Assembly (NCBI GenBank): GCA_965153455.1
Contig: OZ234496.1
Location: forward strand, 14,996,304 to 15,060,303
Length of the DNA stretch: 64,000 nt
Direction: 5' to 3'
From: Sphagnum compactum
Lineage: Eukaryota > Bryophyta > Sphagnopsida > Sphagnales
Below the pieces are notes generated by a model. It saw only the letters and a program-made list of their open reading frames with translations. It ran no database searches and had not been told where the DNA came from. Below, in pieces: positions 22,940 to 34,383 of this stretch (position 1 is the stretch's first letter; every line of letters begins with the position of its first letter). Position numbers and translations under genes: made by a program.

Positions 22940-25900
22940 AATTCTACTAACCACAATTTGTTCATTGATAGTTGGAACAAGTTGCATAACTTAATTTTTA
23001 AAAAGTTGTGATCCTTCAAATATTATATTACCTAGCCTAGTTAGACATTAATTAATTACTTTTTGAGATTGCCAAAAATTCTGAAAAAATACTTGCTTCC
23101 AATGCTGAATTAATATCAATATCTCAATTTATAACATTTCAAGTAAGCAACCAATCCATGTTTCCAAACCCCAAAAGTCTAGCAATAAAATTGTATATAT
23201 ATATATACTCAAAAATAAAACTACCTAGATGTTTTCATAATGAAGTTGTTAGTCTATAATTAATTTGGCAATTGACATATTTTAAGTTATATTCTTTGAC
23301 ATAGGCATGCAAACAAAGTGTACCTCATAAAAATCATCATTATGACACCAAACGAGAACCATTGTACTTTGCAATTAATTCACGGCCAAAATATCTTATT
23401 TTTACAATTAATGTAAAATTTTAATATATGTTTTATGTCTTGTACATCACAAGATGTCATTTGTGATGTCATGTCTAATTTTGGCAAAAGGTCCCATGAG
23501 GAATGACCTTAGCTTTGCTTGGAATTCCCGCACCTTTTCAAGGGCATTTAGAAGTTGTTCACTTGGCTCCCATCATTGACATCATCACCTTGCCAATGCA
23601 CAAGACATTGTAGTTGACCACATGAGATCTTTGAATCAAAAAAATTTCTTCAACTTTGTGCTATTGCTCACCATTCATCTCGTATCGGTCAAGGAGGTCG
23701 CTTTGAATTTCATCTTATGATTGTGAGATGCATGACCTAAGTTTCCAACTAACAAACATGAAACATGCATTCATCTTTATGAACTCTAGAAGCTCAAGCT
23801 GGAAAATCATTTCATTTTGCAGACATCTTTAATGAATGGACAAAGTTTTCAAGGTAGTCCAATTCCTCCAAAGGTTAAATTGTTTTGATATGTTGTCAAC
23901 CAAGTTACGCTTGCACTCAATCTTGAAACTCTTGAAACTTAGTTTTTATTCACAATATCCAATATCAATATTTTCTTATGTTATTTTTGCTCTTCTTCAA
24001 GATGAGATTCAAGTTGGGTGTAATCAGATTTACACATATTACAAAAAATGTAAACAATGTTTGCTTTTCATGTTTACATTAAAAATTATATTAATGGTGT
24101 AAATCTTTCATATGTTTACATGACAATGTTTTAAATATATTTTGCAACATGTGGAACAACTTGAAATGAAACTAATGAATATAAATTATTCAAAAACATA
24201 TTGAAATCACTATAACCCATGCTTTCATCATTACTTAATCCTTTTTTAATCAATGTGAAATGCCTTGAAAATGACATGTATTAGCACCATGAATAATATT
24301 TATACACATGCAACTTTACATAATAGTATAGTGTGACACTTTATTTTTTCATGAATGTTTGTATGATTACATATAAACCATGGATTTCTTATCCATATCA
24401 CCTTCTGTAATAAATCCCAACATGCCACATCATCCTAACGAAAAAATTGTTATTTTTATGCAATCATTTTAAATGTTAGATGTGGCTCTTATTAGGGTGT
24501 TTGCACTTGATTATGTTTAGTCTATGTTTGTCGACCACATGACCTTGTTTTTGGTGTACAACTCACAACCTTGTTCACATACAAAAACTTTAAAACTTAA
24601 GGTTGAGTGTGGGATATTGAATTATGTTCATAGTTCAAGAATGGTTGGTTTAAGTGCACATTTGGAAAAATTAATGAGATCATGGTAAAGTAGACAAAAA
24701 AAAAGTTACATTTGAAATTTTAGTTTTTAAATGAGACAAAATTTGACATAAATACAAGAAAAAAGATTCAAAATCTTTTTTTAATTCATTATGAAAGCAT
24801 TTTGCTTAACATGTGTGTATAATAAGTTGAATACAAAGTTTGAAAAACTTTAATATAATAAAAATAAAGTGGCAACAAATACATTTGAAATTGATCGATG
24901 AATATGATGTTCAAATTAGTGTTGCTCAATTATTGATCTTTTCTCATAATCATCCAATGGTTTTTTTTTAAAATGGATATATCCACTAAATTATCAATAT
25001 CAAAAGGAATTTGGAAGCCAATCATATTATCAATATTTTTTGGGAATAATTATTGATTATGCATAAAATTAGGTTATCAAATGCATGATTGATAATTACT
25101 AGTTAACCCATTGATTGTACACCAATTATGGGTTTCTTAATTAAAACTAAAATTTTTAATTTTTCTATTTTTGGGATTTCTATCATGAAAATGTTTTGTT
25201 TTTAAAGATTAATATTAACCTACTTAGATGATAACCAAGTCATCCATGTAGTTTATTAGATTTTGAAATTTCAATATTATGTGGTTATGTTATTAACTGG
25301 TTACAAAATCAATAATTGGTTCATAGGTTATTAATAACTTACTTGATAACCAAATCAAATTTTAATAACATCACCAACATTGGTTCAAACTTACTTTTAC
25401 ATTAAAAAATTCAATGAAATAGACATGTACTAAAGGGTACATTCACAGTAAGAGGAGCCAAGGAAGTTGTTGACAATGTTTAAAATTGCACTCACATTAC
25501 TTTGAAAAATCACCATTAATTATTTTTAATGAATTATTTATCCATAATTTGTAATTGTGTTTTGGTGCTCATGAAATTGGAGTCCTATGAATTTGGAATC
25601 ATTTCATTATGCTATTAAAGTCTTTTGTCATACACAAAACACTTGTTGACAAGGTTTTTTCGAGGATTCTAAAAGTTGAACATGTTTTTTGTTAATCAAA
25701 CCTTCATCAAATGTTCTTGAATTTATTATGGTTCTAATATATTTCATAAGAAGGGCCACATGTGTTTATATTTTTAAATGCACATGTATTGAATCCTTTT
25801 AATGAATGTTGTTGATTTTGATTCTAAACATCCTTAATGATAAAAAAAAAAGTTCAAAATTTGTCATCATGGTTCAAAACAAATTATACATTTGATTATA

Positions 25901-26959
25901 ATCTGGGTCCTCATGCAAATTTGTATTTATGTATTATAATATGAGTCATGTTTGGTCTCAATATTAATATCTAGTCCCAAAAATTACATTTGAAATACAA
26001 TTTTGATGTTTAATAAACCAATAAATGTAGGACATGTGTAAAATGTTGTCTTTGATAAGGATTCCAACCTTGGTCACCGTGGTTCCTTTTATTGTGTTTT
26101 TGCCTTAAAGTAGGATATAAAAATCATTGTATATTCAACAACATCATCAAATAGATTTTTAATTTATTTTTCAATAAAACATATTTAACATATATTTGAA
26201 ACAAAAGTTCACATTATGAAGGTTTACATTTATTTGTATTAAAAAACCTATTGAAACAATGTGAAATTTGAAAATTAATGCACACATTAATGAAAAAACT
26301 GAAAACATGTGTTAAAATTATCCATAAAGTTAGGAAAAGACAACACAAACACCTTGAATTTGGTCATAAATAAGGTGAGATTTTTTCTAAAACATATTAA
26401 AAAGTAGATCAGAAATAAGGACTTGGTGAAATTCAAAAAAACATTTGTAGTAATTTTTTCAACTACAACCATTATTAAGACTATATGAATATAGGGTGTA
26501 GTCACAATAACACCTACCATAGCAAATGTAACGTTTACATGGGTTTTTCATGTTTTAAAGTCATTATTTGATTTGATGTTGAAATTGTAAGATTTGTTAA
26601 TATAATTATATTTTTAATATATCATGGGAAGATGTGAATTAATTTGAAATTAATCCAATGAATAAAAAATAAACAAAAGCACTCATTAAAGATTATAATG
26701 CTTGATTTTACATTGTAAAAGGACTTGTAAATGGATTTGAATTTTTTGAAAATAACAAACTTTGTCAAATTTTTAATATAAATCTTAATAAGATAGTATG
26801 AAAAAAACATTTAAATTTTTTAGAGATTTTTTTGGAGACTTTTTCAAGAATATTCCAAAAATATTTTAATAATATTTCCCCCAAAAAATCACAAAAGTAG
26901 TCAAAAATTAAGTGGATATGGTTCGTGTTATCTTGTTTGCACCCATAAATACAACTACA
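22940..26959. other. AT-rich gene-free stretch
   Basis: Four kilobases of AT-rich sequence with frequent stops in all frames. I see no domain, no splice-consistent exon chain and no recognisable transposon end. It may be old, decayed transposon DNA. Confidence 0.45.
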
Positions 26960-28050
26960 CCATTCATAATCATGTTGAACCTAGTTGACCTTGTTTGACC
27001 AACTATAAAAAAAATATATATGAACATGTGGCTAAGTCAAATATAAATTGGCCTAGGTTTAGCCTAGGTTTGACTTTGGTTTAACCAACTTTAACTTTTA
27101 GATTTACTCTAATTTATTTTAAACCTTTAGGTTTAAATTCAATTTAATTTTTATTTAATTTAATTTATATGTTTAGTTTATATGTTAGCTTGTAGGTTTA
27201 ACCTACGTTTAGCATAGGTTAACCTTAATGTAACATAGTTGAACTTAAGTAGCCCAATTTTGCCTTTTTTGACGTTGTTTAATGTAAAGAAAATAATTTC
27301 ACCAAATTTAAGTTAGCTTAATGTAATTTTGTATAGTTTAACCTATTTTCATTTAAGTAACTTAGATTTTCCCTATATTTGTCTAAATAATTTAGTCCAA
27401 CCAAATTTAACCAAAGTAAATTAAATTAGCTTTAGCCTACTTTAGCTTACTTTAGCCTAAATAGCCAAGATTTGCAAGGTTTAGCCAAGTTTTGCTTAAG
27501 TAGTTTAAATTTGTCCATTGCCAAATTTTACTCATTTTAGCCCAAGTAACCTATTTTAACTTAGTTTAATCAATTATAAACTATTTTAATGTACTTTAAA
27601 CTAAGTAGCTTAGTTATGCCAAACTTAAACAAATTAAATGTAATTTAGCCTAAATAACACAATTAGTCAATATTACTTAAATATAGATTATTTTATAAAA
27701 AACATCTTAGTTTAACCAAAATAATTTTTTTTAGCCTAATTTAACCAAGTTTAGCCTAAATATTGAAGTTTAAACAAGTTCAACCAAGTTTAATCCAAAT
27801 AATTTGCTTTACCCAACTATAGCCAAGTTTGATGAAAATAATTTATTTTAACTAAGTTTATCCAAGTTTTGGTTAAAAATAACTTACATAACATATTTTA
27901 ATCAAATTTAGCCAAGATTTGAGTCAAGTTTGACCAAGTTTAATCAAGTTTAACCTAAGTAAAATAGTTTAGCCAAATTTAACCAAAATTTGCCAAGTTT
28001 AATTTAAATAACATATTTTAATCAATTTTAGCCAATTTTAATGAAGTTTC
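26960..28050. repeat. 1.1-kb degenerate array of AAGTTTAGCC-type units
   Basis: Dozens of imperfect units follow the pattern [CT]CAAGTTTA[AG]CC[AT]A[AG][GA]TA, roughly 20-25 bp each and often paired into about 45-50-bp units with AAGTAGCTTAGTTT. Units are strongly diverged, so the array looks old. It ends close to the hAT-like relic. No open frame. Confidence 0.8.
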
Positions 28051-28449
28051 ACCAAGTTGATCTTACTAGCATTTTTCCTTGTGTGATCATTGAATGCCAT
28101 TATATATTTGAACTTGAACATGCCTTGCTAGTAATCAAAATCACTAGCATTCAAGAACTCTTGTACCATAACAATTTTCAAATCCACCTTGTAGGTTTTG
28201 TTATAATAAAAAACTATTTTAAGAATTTCAAGGTGTTTGGCAAAAGACACATCACTACCTAACTATAAGAAATATGATGGATATACAGTCCCAAGAACAT
28301 CCATGACACCATGGGTTAGAAACCTAATTTCCAATTCTTGAATCAATTTTTTTTCCAACCCCTATCAAACTACACACAAATCATGCTCTTGCATGAATGT
28401 GAAAAAAATAAATCAAAGATCTTTAAAAAAAATTAGAATTAAAAGACAA

Positions 28450-29005
28450 AATGGAAAAAATTTAGGAAACTACTTTTGCATTGGTTTTCATCCACGATTC
28501 AACGACGAAAACAGTTTCTGTCACCAATCTTCAAATGTTGACGCACTACCCAAACATGATGGCCTTTACTTGAAAAGACAAATGTTGAATTCCAAAATTC
28601 AAGTTGGGTATCCACCACATTTGGATATTCTCATATTTCAACTCCAATAATGATTTGAAGGCCCAAAATTTGTTTGATATGAAGTTTGAAGTCTAATCAC
28701 AATATATTCTCAAGACACACTTTAATATCTACCATTAGGTCGCATACAAAAACAACTTTCATTTTGCAAATTTAATGAGAGCATGCAAAGATTCAAATAA
28801 TGCCAAGATGCAAGCAAGTCCAAGCAAAATTTGTAGTTCACACAAGTTTTCATAATTCAACTTGGCTTATTAATTTGTAGGGCTATCCAATGTTATCTTC
28901 ACCAAAATAATTATATATTCCATTGTCACCCTCTTTGTGGATTTAAGATCAATATCCATCTTATTTTCACATTCCAAAAAATTTGGATCCCTTTTGTGCA
29001 CATGA
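28450..29005 (-). pseudogene. hAT-like transposase relic 1, downstream part
   Basis: Read on the minus strand from 29005 downward, the frames give TKGxxIxxNVKxRWIxxLxP, then PTNxxAKLNYENLCELQxLLGLACIL, ESLHALIKFA and, near 28560-28650, AFKSLLELKYENIQMWWIP. These fit in order the middle region of a plant hAT-like transposase family as I remember it. Many stops and frameshifts are present. The reading continues exactly from the part at 34384-35400 once the retrotransposon between them is ignored. The family assignment comes from recalled similarity and needs a profile search. Confidence 0.6.
29001..29005. repeat. target site duplication, left copy
   Basis: CATGA immediately precedes the LTR start TGTTATGG. 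The identical CATGA follows the other LTR end at 34384-34388. A 5-bp duplication is the normal length for Ty3/gypsy integrases. Confidence 0.9.
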
Positions 29006-29272
29006 TGTTATGGACTGACTACAAACAAGTGGAGAATTACAAGACAAGACAAGCTTTATTGATCCATCAACTGGTGTTGATCTGCTAAAAGGTTGTTCCC
29101 CAGACTATCTCCTTTTATAACCCTGAGCCATACTAGTCCCAAAATATCCTAGGCCATGATATTGCCAAAAGTATCCCAAAATATCCTAGGCCATGATATT
29201 GCCAAAAGTATCCCAAAATATCCTAGGACATAACATTGTCAAAAGTATCCCAAAATATCCTAGGCCATGACA
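29006..29272 (-). repeat. complete LTR (267 bp)
   Basis: On the minus strand it runs TGTCATGG...CCATAACA, with the canonical TG...CA ends. U3 carries four 37-bp tandem units (starts at 29138, 29175, 29212 and 29249 on the plus map), followed by a TATA box read as GGTTATAAAAGG near 29111-29122. A polyadenylation signal AATAAA lies at 29055-29060. A purine-rich tract, GAGGAGAGGATAA, borders the LTR on the minus strand and is the likely polypurine tract, overlapping the pol stop codon. Confidence 0.88.
29138..29272 (-). repeat. 37-bp tandem repeats in LTR U3
   Basis: Units start CCCAAAATATCCTAGG every 37 bp (29138, 29175, 29212, 29249) and lie just upstream of the LTR TATA box in transcript sense. 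Repeats here commonly act as enhancers in LTR elements. The stub at 34306-34383 keeps about two units. Confidence 0.9.
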
Positions 29273-32003
29273 TTATCCTCTCCTCAAGCAACATCTTCTA
29301 GATGGAGCCGGTTTGTTAGGATATCGTTGGTGAAACCGATTAACTAAGTCTTGGGCATGAACTAGGTTTCCAGCAGGCTCCCAAGTAGCTTCAGAAGGAG
29401 GATAACCTCGCCAAAAGACAAGGTACAGGAGCTTTCCACGAATCTTCTTGGAGTCCAAGACCTCCTGAACTTCAAACTCTTCTTGGCCTTCAATTTCGAC
29501 TGGAGCTGGGGGTTCTTGATGACGTTCTGGGATCGGGTTTTCATGATAGGGCTCAAGCAGGGAGACATGGAAAACATTGTGGATTTTGAACTGGGGTGGA
29601 AGCTCCAACTGGCAAGCCACCAGACCAACCAATTTGGCGATTTTGAAAGGTCCGAGGCGCTTGTAATCCAACTTGGCACATGGGCGAGTGGTAGCAATGT
29701 TCTTTCTGAGAAGCCAGACCTTGTCTCCAACCTTGAAGTTTGGATGGTCCTTGCGTCGACGGTCTGCTTGCTTCTTTTGCCACTCCTGTGTTAGCTTGAG
29801 TTCTACCATAAGGTTCTGTTGAACCTGTCCAAGCCTCGTGGCCCTTTCTTCAGCCGAGGGGTTTACGGAGTCTCCAGGAATTTCAAGGCTGAACCTGGGA
29901 TGAAAACCGTAATTGGCAAAGAATGGACTGATCCCGGTCGATGCATGTGTTGTGTTATTATAAGCAAACTCTGCTTGAGATAGTAGGTCCAGCCAGTCGT
30001 CCTGTTGGTAGTTCACAGTGCAGTGAAGGTATTGCTCGAGTGTCTGGTTTGTCCGTTCGGTTTGTCCATTTGTCTCAGGGTGGAAAGCTGAAGATAGCCG
30101 AATGTCAACTCCAAGAAGCTCGAATAGACGATGCCAGAACTTGGATGCAAACTGAGGACCTCTGTCGGACACAATTTCCTCGGGGAGTCCATGCAGTCGG
30201 ACGATCCCGTCCAGAATTAACTGAGCTGTCTCTTCTGCCGTGATTGACTTGGAACAAGGGGTAAAATGGGCCATTTTGGTGAGTCGATCGACCACAACCA
30301 GTATTGAATTCTTGGTTCTAACAGTAGGGAGGTCCGTGATGAAGTCCATTGCAATAGATCCCCAAGGTCGGCTAGGAATCGACAAAGGCTGTAGGAGTCC
30401 AAACGGGCGATGCCTGGGAGCCTTGGATCGAGCACATGTATCACAAGACTTGACATACTCCCGTAGCATCTTGTTCATTTTGGGCCACCAGTAAGTCCTT
30501 GACACTAGTTCGTGAGTCCGTGCCATTCCAAAGTGACCTGCCAGGGTGTTGTCGTGGCATTCCCTCAGGATTTTTAGGCGTATAGGTCCTTCGGGTACAT
30601 AAATCAGGTTATTTCGAAGGAGAAGTCCGTCTTGCTGCTCAAATTGATCCAAGTCACCACAATTTGGGTTCCTTGGTCGTTCCTGGAGTTCCTTCTTGAT
30701 GTTGGTAGCCCAAGTGTCTTCCTCAGTTACTATCTTGATGTCCCTGACAAGGTATGAGTCTGGGAGGGTGCTGATTGTTGCTGCAACTCGAAATTGCTTG
30801 GGGTTGAGTAAAGTCTGGTTCTGCTGGCCGTAGGCCTCATCCCCCGCTCGAAGTTCATATTCTGACGACGAGATAGCGCGTCAGCTTTCCCTTGCTGGGT
30901 GCCGGGTTGATACTGAATCTCAAAGTCGAAATCAGCTAGGAAGATAGACCAGCGTGCCTGGCGACGATTTAAGGTCCGAGTAGTTGTGAAATAAAGGAGA
31001 TTCTTGTGATCTGTCAGAACTTGGACTCGATATTGAGCTCCGGCAAGATACGGTCTCCACTGCTCGAATGCCGTGATGATTGCCAGGAGTTCCTTATCGT
31101 AGACCTGGTAGTTGATTTCGACACTGGTTAACTTCCGTGAATAGAAAGCAACTGGATGCAGCAACCAATCTATTCCAAATTGAGATAGAATAGCTCCCAA
31201 GGCAAAATCTGAAGCGTCCGTTTCCACAATGAATGGCTTAGTAGGATCGGGATGTATCAGGATGGGTGCAGAGGTGAATGCCATCTTGAGAGTATCAAAA
31301 GCAACCTGGGCCATTGGATTCCATGAGAAGGGCTTGTCTTTGCAAGTCAGGGTTATTAACGGTGTTGTGATCTTGGAATAGCCTTTGATAAACCGACGAT
31401 AGAAGTTGGCAAACCCTAGGAAACGTTGAACGTCCTTGACCGAGGATGGAGTAGCCCAACACTGGATGGTCCCGACCTTTGACTTGTCCATGAAAATGCC
31501 ATCTGGAGAGATCACGTAGCCGAGGAACGCCACTGAAGATTTGTCGAATTCACATTTTTCCAACTTGGCGTATAAGCCATGCTCCCGCAGCGTCGCAAGC
31601 ACCAATCGTACATGTTTGTCGTGGGTTTCCTGGTCCTTGGAAAAGATTAAAATGTCATCCAAATAGACCACGACAAATTCGTCCATGTAATCCCGAAAGA
31701 TATCATTCATCAGATGCTGAAAGACTGCGGGTGCATTGGTGAGGCCGAAGGGCATGACCGTGTATTCGAAGTGGCCATAGCGTGTGCGGAAAGCTGTCTT
31801 CCATTCATCACCAGGGCGAATCCTGAGTAAGTTGTAGGCTCCACGGAGGTCAAGCTTGGTGAAGATCTTCCCGGTACGTAGTCGATCTAGGAGACCTGAA
31901 ATCAAGGGCAAAGGATATCGATTCTTTTTGGTTATCTTGTTGAGTCCACGATAATCCACACAAAGTCGAAGGGAGCCATCCTTCTTCTTGACAAACAAAA
32001 TTG
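29273..32003 (-). pseudogene. chromovirus pol: RT to chromodomain, inverted half
   Basis: Two open frames on the minus strand, separated by a frameshift, cover the back half of pol. The first (about 32003-30730) has RT with the K-x-D-L-R-G-A-Y block, the catalytic Y-L-D-D motif, then RNase H with T-D-A-S-D. The second (30652-29273) has the integrase HHCC zinc finger, the DDE core with T-D-R-G-P-Q-F-like second Asp and the catalytic Glu region, then a C-terminal chromodomain with F-W-R-G-Y and A-T-W-E-P. RT lacks its N-terminal part because the rearrangement junction falls there. The frame breaks near 30870, just after RNase H, consistent with a small deletion. Confidence 0.88.
31754..32003 (-). 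repeat. 250-bp inverted duplicate of RT, left arm
   Basis: The reverse complement equals 34056-34305 at every position I compared. The match ends inside GGTCAT at one edge and CAATTTTG at the other. Confidence 0.92.
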
Positions 32004-32080
32004 AATTGTATTGAGAGAGATCCAAACATCTGAAGTTTCAAGTTTGAAGATTGAAAGCGCAAAAGTGTGAGAATACCACC

Positions 32081-33055
32081 ATGGACAACTCAGAATCCAA
32101 CATCGATCTCACTCAAATCCTCGCCGCCCTTCAACACCTTCAACAAGAAAATGTCGTGCTTAGAGACTCGGTGACCCGCCTACAGAATCAGCCACCACCT
32201 CCTGCCCCAGTACTTCCTGCTCTTGCAATGGCCGCCCAAGAACCCAAGATCAATCTGCCAGAAAAGTTTGATGGAATGCGCCTCAAATTTCGAGGCTTTG
32301 TCAGCCAGGTACGCCTGATCATGCAACTACACCCCCGTCGTTATTTTGATGACACCACTCGTGTAGGATTCGTTGGAACCCTACTCACTGGGACAGCTGC
32401 AGCATGGTTTGCTCCCATCCTGGAAACATCATCCCCTCTTCTACAAGATTTCAACGCCTTTATGGCGGAATTTGAAGCAGTATTTGGGGAGAGTGATAAG
32501 GCCAGGACTTCAGCCAACAAGCTGCGTCGCCTCCAGCAAGGGACACGTTCGGCCGTCGTCTACGCTTCAAAATTCAGGCAGCTTGCCTGTGACGTCAATT
32601 GGGGAGAAGCTGCCTTGATTGATCAGTTTCGCTGTGGGCTTCGTGATGATGTTCAAGATCTTTCGTTGACACTCGCAGACCCTTCTTGCTTCAGTGAAGT
32701 CATCACCCAGGCAATTCGGTGCGATAATCGTCTGTTCGAACGTCGCCAGGAAAAGAAAGTCACCTCCAACGCCCAGCTTTGGAACAATCGGCCTATTACG
32801 CTCCCCTTAGTTCCCCAAGCAACACCAGTTGCCCGACCTGCCTCTTTTGGACCTGCTCCGATGCAGATCGACACAGCTAAGTTTAAATCTTTGACAGAAG
32901 CCGAGAAACTTCGCCGAAGGACAAACAATCTATGTCTTTATTGTGGCAACCCAGGGCATATAGCTCGTCAATGCCCTCAAAAGCTTGTCAAACTTCAGGT
33001 ACAAGCTGTGGAAACTCCCCAGGAGTTGGAAAACAAGAACATCCAGTCACAGTAG
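32081..33055 (+). CDS. chromovirus gag (capsid-nucleocapsid)
   Basis: A 324-residue open frame from an ATG in good context (CCACCATGG). It contains a retrotransposon gag domain and a CCHC zinc knuckle, C-x2-C-x4-H-x4-C, near residues 286-300. The intact length fits gag of small plant chromoviruses. The preceding 32004-32080 is the untranslated leader, but the primer-binding site expected just upstream is absent because the leader now abuts the inverted RT. Gag forms the cytoplasmic particle in which reverse transcription takes place. Confidence 0.88.
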   Translation: MDNSESNIDLTQILAALQHLQQENVVLRDSVTRLQNQPPPPAPVLPALAMAAQEPKINLPEKFDGMRLKFRGFVSQVRLIMQLHPRRYFDDTTRVGFVGTLLTGTAAAWFAPILETSSPLLQDFNAFMAEFEAVFGESDKARTSANKLRRLQQGTRSAVVYASKFRQLACDVNWGEAALIDQFRCGLRDDVQDLSLTLADPSCFSEVITQAIRCDNRLFERRQEKKVTSNAQLWNNRPITLPLVPQATPVARPASFGPAPMQIDTAKFKSLTEAEKLRRRTNNLCLYCGNPGHIARQCPQKLVKLQVQAVETPQELENKNIQSQ

Positions 33056-34305
33056 GAGCCGTGCGACTGGATCTCACCCAACACCACCTTTGCAAAGGCT
33101 CCTGTTCCGCTGTTGGTCCCAGTCCCAGTTTCACTCAGTATGTGGACATCATTCGTATTCCAGAAGACATACCACAAGTGTCAGTTTTGGTGGACTCCGG
33201 CGCCACTCTTCTTTCATCGACCAAACATTTGTCGTCCAACACAACATCCCTGTGGTCAAGAAGTCAACCCCTATGTTTCGGTAGAGGTTATTGATGGGAG
33301 AACCATTGCTTCTGGTGCAATCACACACGAGACAACCCCTCTAGAACTCTGTATCGGCAAGCACACGGAGAAGATTGTTCTCAACATCATTTCCACCCCT
33401 CACCATCCCATCATCCTTGGTCTGCCTTGGCTAGAAGCACACAACCCTATCATTGATTGGCGATCTAGAACCCTCACCTTCAGCGCACAACGATGCACCT
33501 CTCAAGAACCCCACGCTCAGAAAAACACTTTGTCTTGTCCTACCAAGAACCCTGTGGTCGAGAACCCAAAGAGGGTCGGAACCAATTCCAGTTTTATCAA
33601 GTCTGTTATGTCAAATCCTGCAGTCAAGAACCCCCGATTGGTCAGAACGAAACCTTGTCCTGTCAAGAATCTTGTCAAGAATTCTGCCCAAAAAACCAAC
33701 CCTGTCCAGATCTTCGTTGATAGAGCTGTCCCTTTCTATCGGGCTGCTAAGAATCTTCAAGTCTTCGCCATCCATGTCAACCCAGCCAACACCACAAACC
33801 CCCAATCGGAACCAACACCTGTCAAACTTCCCAAGAAGTACAAGGACTTTGTTGATGTTTTTGAAAAGATTAATGCTGATCAGCTCCCCGCCCATAGTCC
33901 ATATGACTGCCCGATTGATCTAGAAGAAGGACAGTCACCACCCTTTGGTCCTATCTATGGCCTATCGGAACCGGAACTCCAAGCCCTGCGTGATTACCTT
34001 ACTGAAAATCTTGCCAAGGGGTTCATTCAGCATTCCAAGTCTCCAGCCGGCGCCCCAATTTTGTTTGTCAAGAAGAAGGATGGCTCCCTTCGACTTTGTG
34101 TGGATTATCGTGGACTCAACAAGATAACCAAAAAGAATCGATATCCTTTGCCCTTGATTTCAGGTCTCCTAGATCGACTACGTACCGGGAAGATCTTCAC
34201 CAAGCTTGACCTCCGTGGAGCCTACAACTTACTCAGGATTCGCCCTGGTGATGAATGGAAGACAGCTTTCCGCACACGCTATGGCCACTTCGAATACACG
34301 GTCAT
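33056..34305 (+). pseudogene. chromovirus protease and truncated RT
   Basis: After the gag stop, the aspartic protease active site D-S-G-A-T (near 33192) lies in one frame. The rest of protease ([10 protein letters not shown]) and RT lie in another, so at least one frameshift disrupts protease. RT reads to G-H-F-E-Y-T, then joins LTR sequence at 34305/34306. The catalytic Y-L-D-D, RNase H and integrase are missing from this half and are present in the inverted half. Confidence 0.85.
34056..34305 (+). repeat. 250-bp inverted duplicate of RT, right arm
   Basis: Partner of 31754-32003. With about 2 kb of gag-protease between the arms, a transcript through both would form a long hairpin. Confidence 0.92.
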
Positions 34306-34383
34306 AACATTGCCAAAAGTATCCCAAAATATCCTAGGACATAACATTGCCAAAAGTATCCCAAAATATCCTAAGCCATGACA
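34306..34383 (-). repeat. LTR stub (U3 end only)
   Basis: About 78 bp aligned to the outer end of the complete LTR (29195-29272 on the plus map), in the same orientation, ending ACA next to the CATGA duplication. The R and U5 regions and the primer-binding site are lost at the junction with RT. Confidence 0.85.

Larger units (their letters stand above)
29006..34383 (-). mobile_element. rearranged Ty3/gypsy chromovirus
   Basis: A 5378-bp LTR retrotransposon is flanked by CATGA duplications. On the plus-strand map the order is: complete LTR (minus orientation), integrase-chromodomain to RT (minus), a head-to-head junction near 32003/32004, leader-gag-protease-RT (plus), and an LTR stub (minus). 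A normal element would have all parts on one strand. The two halves share 250 bp of RT, inverted and apparently identical. The primer-binding site and most of one LTR are missing. The outer duplication shows that the ends are the original integration boundaries. The chromodomain after the integrase places it among chromoviruses; the clade is not determined. Frameshifts in protease and at the end of RNase H make it non-autonomous. Confidence 0.88.

Noticed and set aside
29483-30494. Plus-strand frames opposite the chromovirus integrase
   Set aside because: Antisense shadows of a well-supported integrase-chromodomain frame.
32003-34305. Explanation as two independent retrotransposons inserted head to head
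   Set aside because: A single pair of CATGA duplications bounds the whole, the two halves are complementary parts of one element, and no LTR lies between them.
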